Positions 9,788 through 20,539 of a DNA stretch of 64,000 bases are shown piece by piece. Source of the DNA: Anastrepha obliqua (Eukaryota > Arthropoda > Insecta > Diptera > Tephritidae); NCBI RefSeq assembly GCF_027943255.1, contig NC_072893.1:36354001-36418000 (forward strand), read 5' to 3'. The translations under genes were made by a program, and so were the position numbers. Numbering within the stretch: position 1 is the first letter of the stretch; each line of letters opens with the position of its first letter. The notes under the pieces are model-generated. The model made no database searches. It was not told the DNA's origin and saw only the letters and a list, made by a program, of their open reading frames with translations.

Positions 9788-12119
9788 TAATATTATCCAC
9801 TATTATTGTATGTAATTTTAGAAAAAATCATTTCAATTCTCATTAAAATATTTAAATTTAATTCAGAAATTAAGAAGTTTCACTTCAAATATGCGCACAT
9901 AGTGCGGCTGGCCTTTTTTCTTGTTTTTTGAGTCACATCCATTTCCTGAGATTTAAGACTATTTTGAGACACGGCAACTCTTGTTGTTAATACTCATTAA
10001 GTGCTTCCAAGCAAATGCTATTTTTGGCAGCTTTTATCCAGTGCTGCAAATGTATGCACTATTCAATGCATGCCAGTTGCTTCTTCATTTGCTTAACAAA
10101 TTTTCATTGTAATATTCTTAATGTTTTTTTAGTTTTGTTTGTTTGTATGGCTCAAACTTTTACACTTTTATTTTCGTTGATTTAATTTGTCATTCAAATT
10201 CACTTCCCCGTTTCTTTTTTGCCTTCTAATTGGCCACCGCTAACGCATGGGTGTATCGTATCCCGTATATTATTAATATTATTTTAGCTATTAAAGCAAA
10301 CAAAATCGATGGTTCGAATTCCAAGCGCTTTATGGGCCACCCTGTATTTTTTATTCGAAAATATGGTTGTTTTTTCATTGGCTGACGCATGGCGATTCAA
10401 AAATTTCACTTTCTTTTGAGTCATCGCAAGCAAGAGCAGCCGAAATTAATATAAAAAAAAAATATTATAATTTCATTCCTCAAGCAGCCGGTGGTATTTC
10501 ACGCATTGTTTTTTTTGTTTTTTGAATCTTCGCTTTATTTCTGTTCCTTTATTTTTGTTTCTTTGTTGTTGTTATTGCCGCGTAATCGTTGGACGAAAAT
10601 AATTTCTGTCTACTGCGGCCCGCTAACAATGAATGCAGCATCTTTATGCCGCGAGCAAGAGAATGTTGTTGTTACAACAAATAACTTGTTTTGGTTAAAT
10701 TAATGAATTTATTGAAGAGCAAGAAAAAAGCACTTTACACTTTGTCGAGGCGAAGAAAGTGAATGAATGCGTAGAAGAAGCAAGCAGAAAGTAATAAAGC
10801 AGACAAATATGAAATTTAAAAAGGTGCAGCATCGTCACAAGCGGGCATTCTTTGTACTTTGAAAACTGTTGTTGTTAAGTAGCTGTAGTTATTTGCTAAT
10901 TGTTGCGGAAGTCTTCAAAAGCACACATACACACCAATATATAATAAGTATAGTCAAATTATGTAAGCCACACATACACACAAACCAAGTTAAATGCATA
11001 TTTTAATTTCCTTTTTAATTTCAATTTTAATTCTCATATTTCATTATGCATTCATTCATTTTGATCTCCATTTTTACAGTTTCTGTTATTTGTGTGAATT
11101 CAACGAAAAGAAAAGTGTAAATAATTAGTAAAAAGTTTGGACAAAGATGCTTTCATAGCGCAGCAAAATAATTAATAATGCAAAAAGTTTCGTTTAGTGG
11201 TGTCCTTTGCTTTTCGTCTGTTTGCATTTTTTAATTTTCTGTAAATTTTTGTATTTTCCATTTGCTTCTTAAATTTTCACTGTAGCATTTTAACCATTTT
11301 TATTTAGTTTTTTTGTTTTGGTCAAGCTTTTACACTTTTATTTTCGCTGATTTAATTTTTCATTCAAATTCACTTCTTTATTGCTTTCTTTGTCAGCTTT
11401 AACTGCTCGAATCTGCCGCCAATTAAGCGCCATTCCCATAGGCGCCAGAGAATTTTGTATGTTTTTATTACCGTGAAATTTTTTTCTGCTCACAATTAGT
11501 TACGTAAGGTACATTTTTTTGAAGGGCTTATGATTTACGAGCCTTTTAGCTTCAATGAAATTATGTGAATGGACGGTGAGAAATTTCGATATTTTTTATT
11601 TCACTTGAATAAAAAATTTGTAAATATTTTGTTATGCTTTTGAAATTTTATTTTGATTATGAAATCAGCGATAAACAAATATCTAAAGCGCTACGGCGAA
11701 AAGATAGAGACATTGTAAAATTTCCAATATACTTCTGGTAGCTATAAATAATGCCATAAAAAATGTAATAGTGAATAATTTCACCTGCAGAGGCTTAAGA
11801 GCGGCCCTAGGAAATGACGGCGCATACGGAGCAAATGCGCAGCACAGTCAATAAAAAAATATTATAAAAAATTAACGGGACTTTCCCGCAACTACAAACT
11901 TGTACTTTCTTATAGTAAAATTTAAGAAGTTTAAAAACTGCACACCAAAAATCTTCTTAAAAATTCTGATTAAAAACCGTGAAATCAGAATGGAAAGTTT
12001 GTGAAGTTTTTCTAATTTTTGTCTAAAATTTGAAAATCGGATTTTTTTGGTTTCTGTTAGACAATGAACTGTACTTTTATATAAAAGTAATAAACATTAA
12101 AAAATAAAAGAAAACCCAG
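9788..12119. other. Non-coding AT-rich DNA with a solo mariner-like end
   Basis: At about 10330-10347 the sequence GGGCCACCCTGTA matches the terminal repeat of the DUF4817-type elements at 20520-20535 and 32495-32505, so it may be a solo end. The rest contains T-rich and CA-rich runs and no supported gene. Two stretches (near 10130-10210 and 11320-11400) share the words TTTTACACTTTTATTTTCG and ATTTAATTT and may be an old local duplication. Confidence 0.45.
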
Positions 12120-13189
12120 CAAAACATGTCAAAGTGCTGATGTGCTATAGTTTCGTTACGGGTTATAGAAAGTGATAGTGTGATTGACAGCGCAGCTGCC
12201 GCGTTGAGTACAGTGGTAATCGATCAAAACGGGAAGTGTAAGAAGCAGACTCTGACTTGCATCATAGCACACCGGTTTCGGGCAGAACCCCACTAAGATC
12301 AATGCAACGCAATGTAAAGTATACGGGCTGACTTAGAGAGCCGCTTCACGGCACTGTTACCCGTGGAGCGTGCGCGGTTCCTGTGATAATAGAGCTCTGG
12401 ATAAGGCTGTGACCTAGAAAATGGTAGCCGCCTATCACCTAGGCAGCTCTTTTAAAGATGGAAAAACAGCAACAGCAATATTTACATACGGGGAATGCTG
12501 CTAAAGGGACAGTGCTTGGCCGGATATAAATCCGAGTCGTTTCGGTAACGTAGAACCGACTGTCGTGGAAACGAACCGCGCCAATCTTTTCACTTGATTT
12601 ATCAACTGTATTCTCTATGCGGCGGCATGTAAAGAACACACAAATCACATCAAAGTGACATAGATCGGATCATGGATGAACCTCTGTTACCATATAAAGC
12701 GTATTAGCGTCCAACTCAGCTCAATGCATTTTTAAGTCTCGGATCCTGCGCCCGATTCGGAGTGAAAAAAAGCCGGCTCCTTAGAAGAGGAGAAGTTTAC
12801 CCTCAGTACTCTCAGTAAAAAACATTGGCGCTTGAATGTGCTGAGCTAAGCTGGAAAGCTGAAAGAGAGCGACTAGAATTATAACAGCTAAAAGGGTAAA
12901 AGTAGTATCCCTGGCCTTATCAGTCTCAATCAGCCCAAACAATACTCACTCAGCGCTCTTGCAAAAGGACATAGATGCCTGCTGCCACACCGATTGTCTA
13001 TACTATTGTTTTGAGCCGGTATGCCTTTTAGAAAGGAAAACCCACCCACGCAGCTCTGGCCTTACTTTAGGATTATTGGTTAGATACAGAGCACCACAAT
13101 TAGGAAACAATTTATGATCTTACAGAATGTGGCTTTTAAAGGTCCTATTTTTTATCAAATTAATGAGAAACTTAACATCGTGGCATCTA
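12120..13189. other. GC-richer block of unknown origin
   Basis: Composition shifts from the surrounding AT-rich DNA to roughly balanced, with words such as GCGCAGCTGCCGCG and CCGCTTCACGGCACTG. No long open frame or family motif is recognisable. It lies beyond the 3' end of the minus-strand LINE at 13190-14190. A decayed retrotransposon 5' region is the simplest guess. Confidence 0.35.
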
Positions 13190-14190
13190 GCATCTAGGTT
13201 AGGCTAGGTTTCGGCAGCCGCATTGCACATAGAGACAGAAATGCCACTTAGACCACGGAATGGGTCCGTTGTGAACCACGAGAGCTGGTTTCCTATGAGA
13301 CAATGTCCTGTGAGGGCCCCTGCTGAGGTCCTAATTTGAAGTCTACTCCATTTTGTAATACTCTTAGACAGACGTAGATTTAGCCTTGGCCTTGTTTGCC
13401 TAGCAATTTCACAGGTATTGACGCTAATCCATCTTTGATTTGTAGAACTAATTAGTGCGTCCTTAATGATAAGCTTACAAGTTGCAAGAGGTATCTCCAT
13501 TCCATTCTAGAAAAGATTTTCATTAGGAAATTCCTTTCGGCAAAGAATGGGAGGGTGATAATCACAGTCACTGGGTATATCCGTGTAGAAGTCTAAGATG
13601 GTTGAATGTCCGTGTGTGACATTCCTCCATTGTGAGCTCGCTTTGAGCCTTAAAGCGGAGCAGGCCACTGAGTATTTGTAGAAGAGATCTAGGGGGGGCA
13701 GATGTAGTATGATATCCAAAGCCATGGATGGATGGTGTGGTTTTCATGACGCCACATATTGCTTATTCCGCTGATCTCTGCACCGACAGCAGTGTAAAGC
13801 CAATGAGCAACCTTAGGCTTAATTCCCCAGGTCTTGCCTAAAGCTCTTTTACAGGCATAAAAAGATAGGTTCGCTTTCCTGACTCTTTCTAAAATGTTTG
13901 ACTTCCAAGTCAGTTTCATATCCATGTTTAGTCCCAAGTACTTGGTTTCTTCCGAAGTCACAAGAGCTTCCCACTTCAGTATAATTGGACTTAACTGAGG
14001 GATTATATGTTTCCTATTGAACAATATGAGTTGTGTTTTGTCTAGGTTGACTCCTAGACCACACTTTTCTGCCCACCTAGAAAGTATATCTAGGGTATTT
14101 TGTATTAGGTCTCTTAATGTAGATACAAATTTACCAGAGATAGCAATAACAACATCATCGGCGTAAGCTATCACCTTACAGACCACCGAT
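13190..14190 (-). mobile_element. LOA-like LINE fragment: RT thumb and C-terminal tail
   Basis: On the minus strand, 14186-13689 reads through the RT active site IAYADDVVIAISGKF, then GVNLDKTQLILFNRKH, TKYLGLNMDMKLTWKSN and ALGKTWGIKPKVAHWLYTAV. A frameshift leads to DIILHLPPLDLFYKYSVACSA and SQWRNVTHGHSTILDF (about 13720-13590). The far part (13500-13204) encodes a post-RNase H tail including GALTGHCLIGNQL. The YADD box is intact, but stops and shifts follow. It is a different subfamily from the copy at 1-2335, judging by the sequence around YADD. The 3' end is near 13190, with CCTAGCCTAACCTAG. Confidence 0.78.
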
Positions 14191-16440
14191 TCCAGTATTA
14201 ACAGAAGTTTATTTACATCTATTGGTTGTTTAATTCTTCAGTAGATCTTGGGCAATTAAACTTTGAATTGATTCACTGCAAATATGTCTACATTGTCAAG
14301 CCTTATTTCGGTGAGTTCATATGGCCGTGGGCGGAAGCGGTGAAAAAAATACTTGAAACTGTAAGACTATGCGAGTCACAATGAAGACCTAACACTGCAC
14401 CCCTCCCCAACCGGTTCTACGTACCGGAATGACTCACGCTTCTCCCGACCAAGGCCTGCCGTACCAGTAAACTAGCGCAGTCTAGTGCGCTGAGCCTCCC
14501 ACCTCGCCTATCAAAACTTTATAATATGTCACGCTGCGATATTTGTCAACACAGGTAAATGTCATGCTTGTGCACTGATCACCTCAATTATACTATTATT
14601 CTAATAATTTCACTTTTATAGAGTCTTTTAACCTAGTATTTCGATAAAAAAAAAGACTAGAAAAAACTTTAGACAAAGCAATCAACAGAGAACAACTGAA
14701 ACGACTGCACTTAGTCAAGCTTATGTGAGTTTCAGCGGTGCTTATGGGTTTGTAGATCTGTATGTGTATGTAAGCATAGTGATCACCATTTCACTTTGAT
14801 TGACTCATTTGACGCTTCGTTTCGGCAAAAGATGACTGGCTCTGAGTAGGGAAAATTAGTGAAGGCAACGTAAATAAATAATTTAAAATAATTTTTTTTT
14901 TTAATTTTAGTTTCTTTTCTTCTTCACTTAGTTTGAGTAATTAGAGCAATAAAAAGTAGAATCCAAGCGCGTATGGATAAAACTTTTAACAAAAAGCAGT
15001 AAAACTTTTGCTTTTCTTACTCACACAAAATCACTTTCTTTAATTTCTCATAAATACGCGTCTGTTGGTTGACGATTTTTATTTTTCCTCTTTATTTATT
15101 TGTTTTTATTTTCATTTCTTTGCTCGGCTACACTGCTACTTCATTGTGAATGCATGCATATAAACACATACATACATACATACATTCGTGTGTGTGTATG
15201 TGTGTGTCTCTATTTCTTCATTTGGTAAGTGGTCTCATTGTTCTGATTTCGAAAATTGCTGCTGCTGCTACTCATTTTTGTGGCAATTGGCTTTGATAGT
15301 TTTCATTGTTGTTGCTGCACTCGTACAAAGTATTATTGCACCACTTGTTTATGTGTCTCTTGTCAGCTGTCACGTCAATTGTCGTCACAACTTTAAGCGA
15401 CTATTTCACCTCTTACCGCGTGCCGCTTACCTTTGCCTTATCCTCTTTGCTTTGTGATTTCTATTTCACTTTGACGTCGCTTCCTCCTCTTTGTCTGTTA
15501 CGAACATTTTTTTTGCTTGGCTTTTCACAATTGGCTTGTTATCTTTGTGGCCAAATCGCGCGGCAGCCGCAAACGAAATAACGAAGAGTCAACAGTAAAT
15601 AATGGTGCACAACAAGTGAAAGTCGTTGTTGTTTGTTTTGTTTTTGCTGCTGCTACAGACCGCATTGTCATGTGCTTCAGTGTGTGGTGTCGCAAATTCT
15701 GCAGCTCATCGCACAGCAGTAAGCCACCAGCCACCTGTACGGCATATTTCTACCCTGCATCATTTTCATATTTCTTCTTCCCAAATATTCGCCACTCATA
15801 ATTTTTCTCCTCTACTCTGCATCATTACCGTGTTATGTTTTTTTTTTTAGTGTTGGAGGAGTTTTGATTTTGTCACCTGCATTATTTTGCAACAACTTCT
15901 TTTGTTTAGCTTAACTGAGCCACTTTGCGTGTCTGACGCTTCCATGAATTATTGCCGGTATTGGCGTATTTCTCAATCTGTTCAATTTTTTGTTCAAATT
16001 CAATTTTTAGACAGAGGCTGCATTGTTCCAATAGTGTTGCTGTTAGTTTTTTTGTTATTGTCAATGTGACGCTGTTGTTAGTTAACTTTCCAAGTGTTTA
16101 CGATTCCTAATATTTTGTAATGCAATATGAGATGTTGTAGGCCACTTCAACACTACGTACAGGCCCCATACCGACCACTCAATTCTTTAGTAAATACTAT
16201 AAAGATACCAAAGCTATAGTTTTTTTTAGTTTTTAAAGTTGTCATCTGGCTCATTTCTGGCCGAATCAGTGCAATACGATTCGATTTGACTACAAATTTT
16301 CCTGTGAAATGAACTTCAAGAGCTGAGAAGAGCGGTTAGCGCATGGATCTGGTAAAATATATCGAAAGTTAAAGTATGTATATACTGTATAAGCAATTTC
16401 TTTTTTCTGTTTTTTAATATTTAAATCAGCCGTTAACTAT
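14191..16440. other. Non-coding DNA
   Basis: No supported gene. A short GC-rich block at 14395-14510 (CCCCTCCCCAACCGG and following) may be the edge of another retrotransposon. Open frames between 15188 and 16069 are low-complexity, leucine- and phenylalanine-rich products of T-rich DNA. Confidence 0.45.
15166..15210. repeat. Microsatellite (ACAT)n/(GT)n
   Basis: CATACATACATACATAC is followed directly by a run of GTGTGTGTATGTGTGTG. Confidence 0.9.
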
Positions 16441-16450
16441 GAATGTATTA

Positions 16451-16725
16451 GCGGCCGCCGTAGCCGAATGGTTGGTGCGAGATTACCATTCGGAATTCAC
16501 AAAGAGAACGTTGGTTCGAATCTCGGTGAAACACCAAAATTAAGAAAAACATTTTTCTAATAGTGTATTTCTGCCATGAAAAAGCTCCTCATAAAAATAT
16601 CTTCCGTTCGGAGTCGGCTTGAAACTGTAGGTCCCTCCATTTGCGGAACAACATCAAGACGCACACTACAAATAGGAGGAGGAGCTCGACCAAACACCCA
16701 AAAAGGGTGTACGCGCCAATTATAA
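16451..16725 (+). mobile_element. tRNA-derived SINE-like element, copy 1 (full head and body)
   Basis: The 5' part begins GCGGCCGCCGTAGCCGAATG. It has a pol III A box at 16461-16479 (TAGCCGAATGGTTGGTGCG) and a B box at 16513-16523 (GGTTCGAATCT), spaced as in a tRNA with a long variable arm. The resemblance is to tRNA-Ser. The body reads CATGAAAAAGCTCCTCATAA, CGGAGTCGGCTTGAAACTG, then AACAACATCAAGACGCACAC. Near the 3' end is a perfect hairpin, ACACCC-AAAAA-GGGTGT, followed by ACGCGCCAATTATA and an AT-rich tail. The same body occurs at 45706-45998 and, inverted, at 57389-57592. Classification as a SINE is from the pol III boxes, size and copy structure; mobility is inferred. Confidence 0.75.
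16461..16523 (+). promoter_or_regulatory. Internal RNA polymerase III promoter of the SINE (A and B boxes)
   Basis: TAGCCGAATGG fits the A-box consensus TRGCNNARYGG, and GGTTCGAATCT fits the B-box GGTTCGANTCC apart from the last base. They are about 50 bases apart, near the tRNA-Ser/Leu spacing. A TTTTT-type stop does not occur before the body, so transcription could run through it. Confidence 0.65.
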
Positions 16726-16789
16726 GTATATATAAAGGTATATCTTTTGCCAGAGACATCAGATCGCTTAATGACATACCGCGTTGGAA

Positions 16790-17262
16790 GCGTCAGTCCA
16801 AGCAGATCTTTACCATGGAATAGTACACGCCACGCGAGCGCTCCCAAATTGTTGAAATTTACATTCAACAAAAGAAGTCAATTGTGAAAACTCAACGTGC
16901 GTATAAAAAATTAAATAATGTGAAAAGTACGCCTTCTAAGAACACCATGAAACGTTTGTACGAAAGGTTTTCGACTGGTGATGCTCTTTCTAATCCAAAG
17001 AGGCTATCGGATGAGAATATTGCTCTTGTACGGGCCAGTGTTGAGTCTTCGCCAAGGACATCCCAAAATCGCCGCTCTCAGCAGTTGGGCATTGCTCGGA
17101 CCACTTTACAACGAATTATCCGCATTGATTTGTATTTATTCCCGTATAAGATTCAATTGACGCAAAGATTGTTGCCTGCGGACAAGCCTCGTCGATTGGA
17201 AAGGGCCCAAAGAGTCATCGAAATCCGTCGGGTCCGTCGAATATGGGCAACCCTGTATATAT
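16790..17262 (+). pseudogene. DUF4817-type mariner-like transposase, N-terminal DNA-binding half
   Basis: The frame enters near 16820 with TPRERSQIVEIYIQQKKSIV. It continues through SKNTMKRLYERFSTGDALSN, SDENIALVRASVESSPRTSQ, NRRSQQLGIARTTLQRII and LFPYKIQLTQRLLPADK to about 17220. This is the paired helix-turn-helix region of the arthropod mariner-like family whose first domain is DUF4817. The sequence then jumps to GGGCAACCCTGTATATA, which resembles the family terminal repeat. The catalytic DDE/D core is deleted. A SINE lies just upstream. Confidence 0.78.
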
Positions 17263-17479
17263 ATTAGCGATTAAAAAATGAGCTAACCACAAATTAACAT
17301 AAACAACTTAAAGAAATAGTATTCAGTTCTAGTAAGGAAAATATAATAGAAACAAACAAAGAATAAAGGAAAAGAACAATAGTGAAAATGTATTAATATT
17401 TGGTACTTAAACCTTTATATTTAATTACTTCGAAGCATCTCCTACGCATGGAAATGACGAACTTAGCACCAGTTTTAAG

Positions 17480-17695
17480 GTTTATATGGGTTTGAAATTT
17501 TCTATATCCGAATTGCAAAGTGGCTGCCCTATGTCCTCGATAGCCTCACGATTTCTATCTTTGAGGTCTTGAATCGACTCTGGGCTGTTGGCGTAGACCT
17601 TCTCTTTTACGTAGCCTCAAAGAAAAAAGTCACAAGGTGTTAAATCACAAGATCTCGGTGGCTAATTGTGATCACCTCTTCGAGAGATAAGAAAG
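17480..17695 (-). pseudogene. DUF4817-type transposase, C-terminal fragment
   Basis: On the minus strand the sequence reads, with one stop, PPRSCDLTPCDFFL-like degraded residues, then GYVKEKVYANSPESIQDLK and REAIEDIGQPLCNSDIENF. This is the segment after the last catalytic residue in the same family as the adjacent N-terminal piece, but in opposite orientation, so it comes from a separate copy. It abuts a Tc1 fragment at its upstream side. Confidence 0.65.
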
Positions 17696-18480
17696 ATCGC
17701 ACTATATCCTTATTTTTAGTATTCCCCCATAGAAGTTCTATAGTGTTAAGATGTGGTGACTGAGAAGATCGATGCAAAACCTATTATAACTCATACATGC
17801 CTTAACAACCGCTATCGAATTCCGTGCATCGTGTCATTATCGTGCATAAACTCCCAGTTTATAAGCATCTCTTCTCTAGCCAATGGAAGCATGGTTATAT
17901 TTAAACTATTTATGTAGACTGTGGCGCACATCTAGTCTTCATTCAAAATATTGCACCGAATGCAGAAAAGCGGCCCCATAATTTTAATTTTCCGCCACCA
18001 TCTTTGACTTTTTTTGGTGAATTTAGGATCCCACTCTATATTTTTGGGGGGCGCATGTTACATCAGGACCGAACATATTTATTTTGGTTTCATCTGTCCA
18101 TAGGAGATTTAACCTGTAACCCAAACGAAAGCCCCTGGTTTACGTTCTTTTTCGAAAGGAATGGCCGGCTTTTTGCCGGCAAGCTTTCCTCTTTTAGCCT
18201 ATATCCGATTGTTCTGCTTGTCACTTCCAACTGCATATTTTTGTATCTCCTTTAAAGTGTTGAATGAATCCTTCTTGATTTATCGTATAATCAATTTGTT
18301 CTGACGAACTGTCGTTTTTTGCTTTCTGCCTCTCGTTTCTTTTTTTACATGTGCGTGGATAGCTGTGAACACCTTCTTCTTGGAGCATTTCATGATTGCG
18401 GCAGTTTGGTCCATGGTTTTTCCTGCACCCCATAAGCATTTGATTCAGTTGAATGTTTCCCTCGGCCCATTTTGATAAGT
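17695..18480 (-). pseudogene. Tc1-type transposase, degraded
   Basis: Minus-strand frames give GVHSYPRTCKKRNERQKAKN (HTH and linker), FVWVTG then ISYGQMKPKXICSVLM at about 18120-18060 (the VIWSDESKFxLFG block), and DPKFTKKSQRWWRKIKIMG at about 18030-17970. FMHDNDTMHG follows at about 17850-17820 (MHDNDPKHT box), then SSQSPHLNTIELLWGNTKNK at about 17770-17710 (SPDLNPIENLWG box). The order and spacing are those of a Tc1 transposase. All motifs sit in shifting frames with stops. No terminal inverted repeat was found at either side. Confidence 0.75.
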
Positions 18481-18499
18481 ATTTAGTATTGTTTGTATA

Positions 18500-19789
18500 A
18501 AGTTTTACTAAAAAGCAAGCGCATTTTTTAAGTTTAATTGCAAAATAAATATCCTACTTGCATGGCAAATGAAAAATGCAAAGTTAATTTGATTATTTTC
18601 TCCCCAAAAAAATGCTTATGTCATAGCTCAATGTTGAAAAAGCACTGAGAAGCAGAACAGCCAATGAAAGCAATTTGTCAACATAGGCACTTTACACTGA
18701 AGGCGATTTCGAATGAATGGTCAGCTAAAAAATATTTACATGTAAGAGTTGCAAATCGCTCTAGTTTTTATTTTTCCCACCAGTGTAAATTACGACGAAT
18801 TAAAAATCCACTTCAAACTCTCATCAATCCAACTACACTTGCCACAGTATTTTTTTGCGTCAAACGTTTTTCTGCGTGATTTTATGCGTATTCTGCTGGT
18901 CTTTAAAACAGAAGAGGACAAGGGAACTTCGGTTTCGGCTTCAGCCATATTGGCCACAAAAGTTCTATTAGATTTGGTCCGGCTGCGGCAAAAATCGGCT
19001 AGCCTTCGGCCGAATACTTTCTAATTTTTATTCATTCAAAAAGAACAGCCTTTGGGATTTACATGATGATGCTATGATTTGCAGCAATAATATTAAGAAA
19101 AGTAATTTTCCATTAAATAATAAATTGGTCACTTAGCTTGACAAATATCTGCTGCCAAGATATTGTAATATTTTTGAATACTAATACCAAAGTCCAATTT
19201 TTTTGTTGAAAAAATTGCTTTAAAATAATTTATGTGCCCCATCATTGAGTGTGGATAGTGAGCAATTGCTTAGGATGTTAGGGGTAGTCAGAGGCCGAAA
19301 AATGATGATTTTAAATAATTTTTTTGTTTTGCTAGTCAATTGCTTTATTTTACAAAAATGTTTCGACATGACTTTAGCAAAATTTCCAAAAAAATAATAA
19401 TAATTGTAAAAGTTATCGCTGTTTATGTGGAGCCCATTTCTCCTGGGTCCCTTGCGGTGATCATCACAAGTCCTTGGAGATTCATCTAAAATCAATCGGA
19501 CAAGAGAAATTAGTTTTATTTATAGATAATCTTGTGCCTGATCGAAGCGTTTTTTTTTTCAAAATTAACAATATGGCGGCCTTAGGAAATATTTTTCAGA
19601 TTTTCGAAAAATTTTAAAAAAAAATCCTTCAATTTTTTTAAGTTTTTCAAAAGCAGTATAAATTTTATTGAAATCTACCAAGCGGGTTTTTAGTTACAGT
19701 GATCACCAGTTCAAAAATCGTAGTTTTGAGAAAACCCATTTAAAGTTTTGCTATCGATTTATGTAGAATTACACGAATTATTTAACTAC
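18500..19789. other. Non-coding AT-rich DNA
   Basis: No supported gene or repeat family is recognised. Homopolymer A/T tracts are frequent around 19550-19700. Confidence 0.5.
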
Positions 19790-20533
19790 TTACACTGTGT
19801 CATTTATTCCTGGGTCATGCAAAATTTGCTTTTTGAGTCGACTATAAAAAAAAAACTAATCAATATTTTTTCAAACTGTTTTTTTTATTTTGAAGAATGA
19901 ACATTGTCATTTATGAATGAAAAATAATATCGTTCAAATGACTACCACGACTGGCTTTACAGTAGGCCATTCAATCAACCCAATTTTTAAGCACATTTTC
20001 GATTGTTTGGGCTTCAATTTCATGAATGGCAACTTCGATTTCGTGTTTTAAAGCATCAATCGTCTCTGAATGGTTCGCATAGCATTTGTCCTTAACGGCT
20101 CCTCACAAAAAATAGTCTAACGGGCTTAAATTACAGCTCCGAGGCGGCCAATTGATATTGGAATTTCGGCTGTTTATTCGGTTTTCAAAAAGGGTAGCCA
20201 AAAGTTCGAGTGTAACTTTGGCAGTGTGACAAGTTGCACCGTCCCGTTGAAACCAAATGTCGTCCATGTCATCCTCTTCAATTTTTGGAAACAAAAACTC
20301 GTTGAGCATGTCACGGCAACACTCGCCATTTACTGTAACTGCGGAAGAAGAAGAAGACTCACCACTTTGGAAATAGGTTTTCAATATTTCCCAATTTTGT
20401 TCAAGCGTATAGCGTCCCATTTCGTAAATGTCAAACCTTTAAGTAAATTATGAACACATTTGACATGTCATTTGTGTTACCATTCTCAAAAAAATAGGTG
20501 GTTCAAAAAGCAAACGCTATATGGCCCACCCTG
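19790..20533 (-). mobile_element. DUF4817-type mariner-like element, internally deleted
   Basis: The right end (5' of the transposase) is TA at 20534-20535 preceded by the complement of CAGGGTGGGCCATATAGCG, a classic end for this family. The left end near 19791-19840 is degraded (TACACTGTGTCATTTATTCC). The minus-strand frame starts MGRYTLEQNWEILKTYFQSG at 20420. It then jumps to AVTVNGECCRDMLNEF, having lost the second HTH and the first catalytic aspartate. It continues through DIWFQRDGATCHTAKVTLEL (second catalytic D) and INWPPRSCNLSPLDYFL. After one stop, CYANHSETIDALKHEIEV and ASRGSHLNDIIFHS close the protein near 19920. Apart from the deletion and that stop it is well preserved. Confidence 0.82.
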
Positions 20534-20539
20534 TAGTTC

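Noticed and set aside
10311..10324. GGTTCGAATTCC, a B-box-like word suggesting a tRNA gene
   Set aside because: No A box or cloverleaf upstream; the following GGGCCACCCTGTA marks it as beside a transposon end.
14395..14510. GC-rich patch that could be a 5S or other small RNA gene
   Set aside because: No internal control region or pol III terminator could be identified; more likely a LINE edge.
15188..15850. Cluster of short plus-strand frames with hydrophobic residues
   Set aside because: They are translations of T-rich and microsatellite DNA in several frames, with no consistent gene structure.
16557..16871. Minus-strand frames of 62-104 codons and the plus-strand frame at 57327-57521 with a hydrophobic, membrane-like segment
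   Set aside because: They are antisense translations of the SINE body and recur only because the element is repeated.
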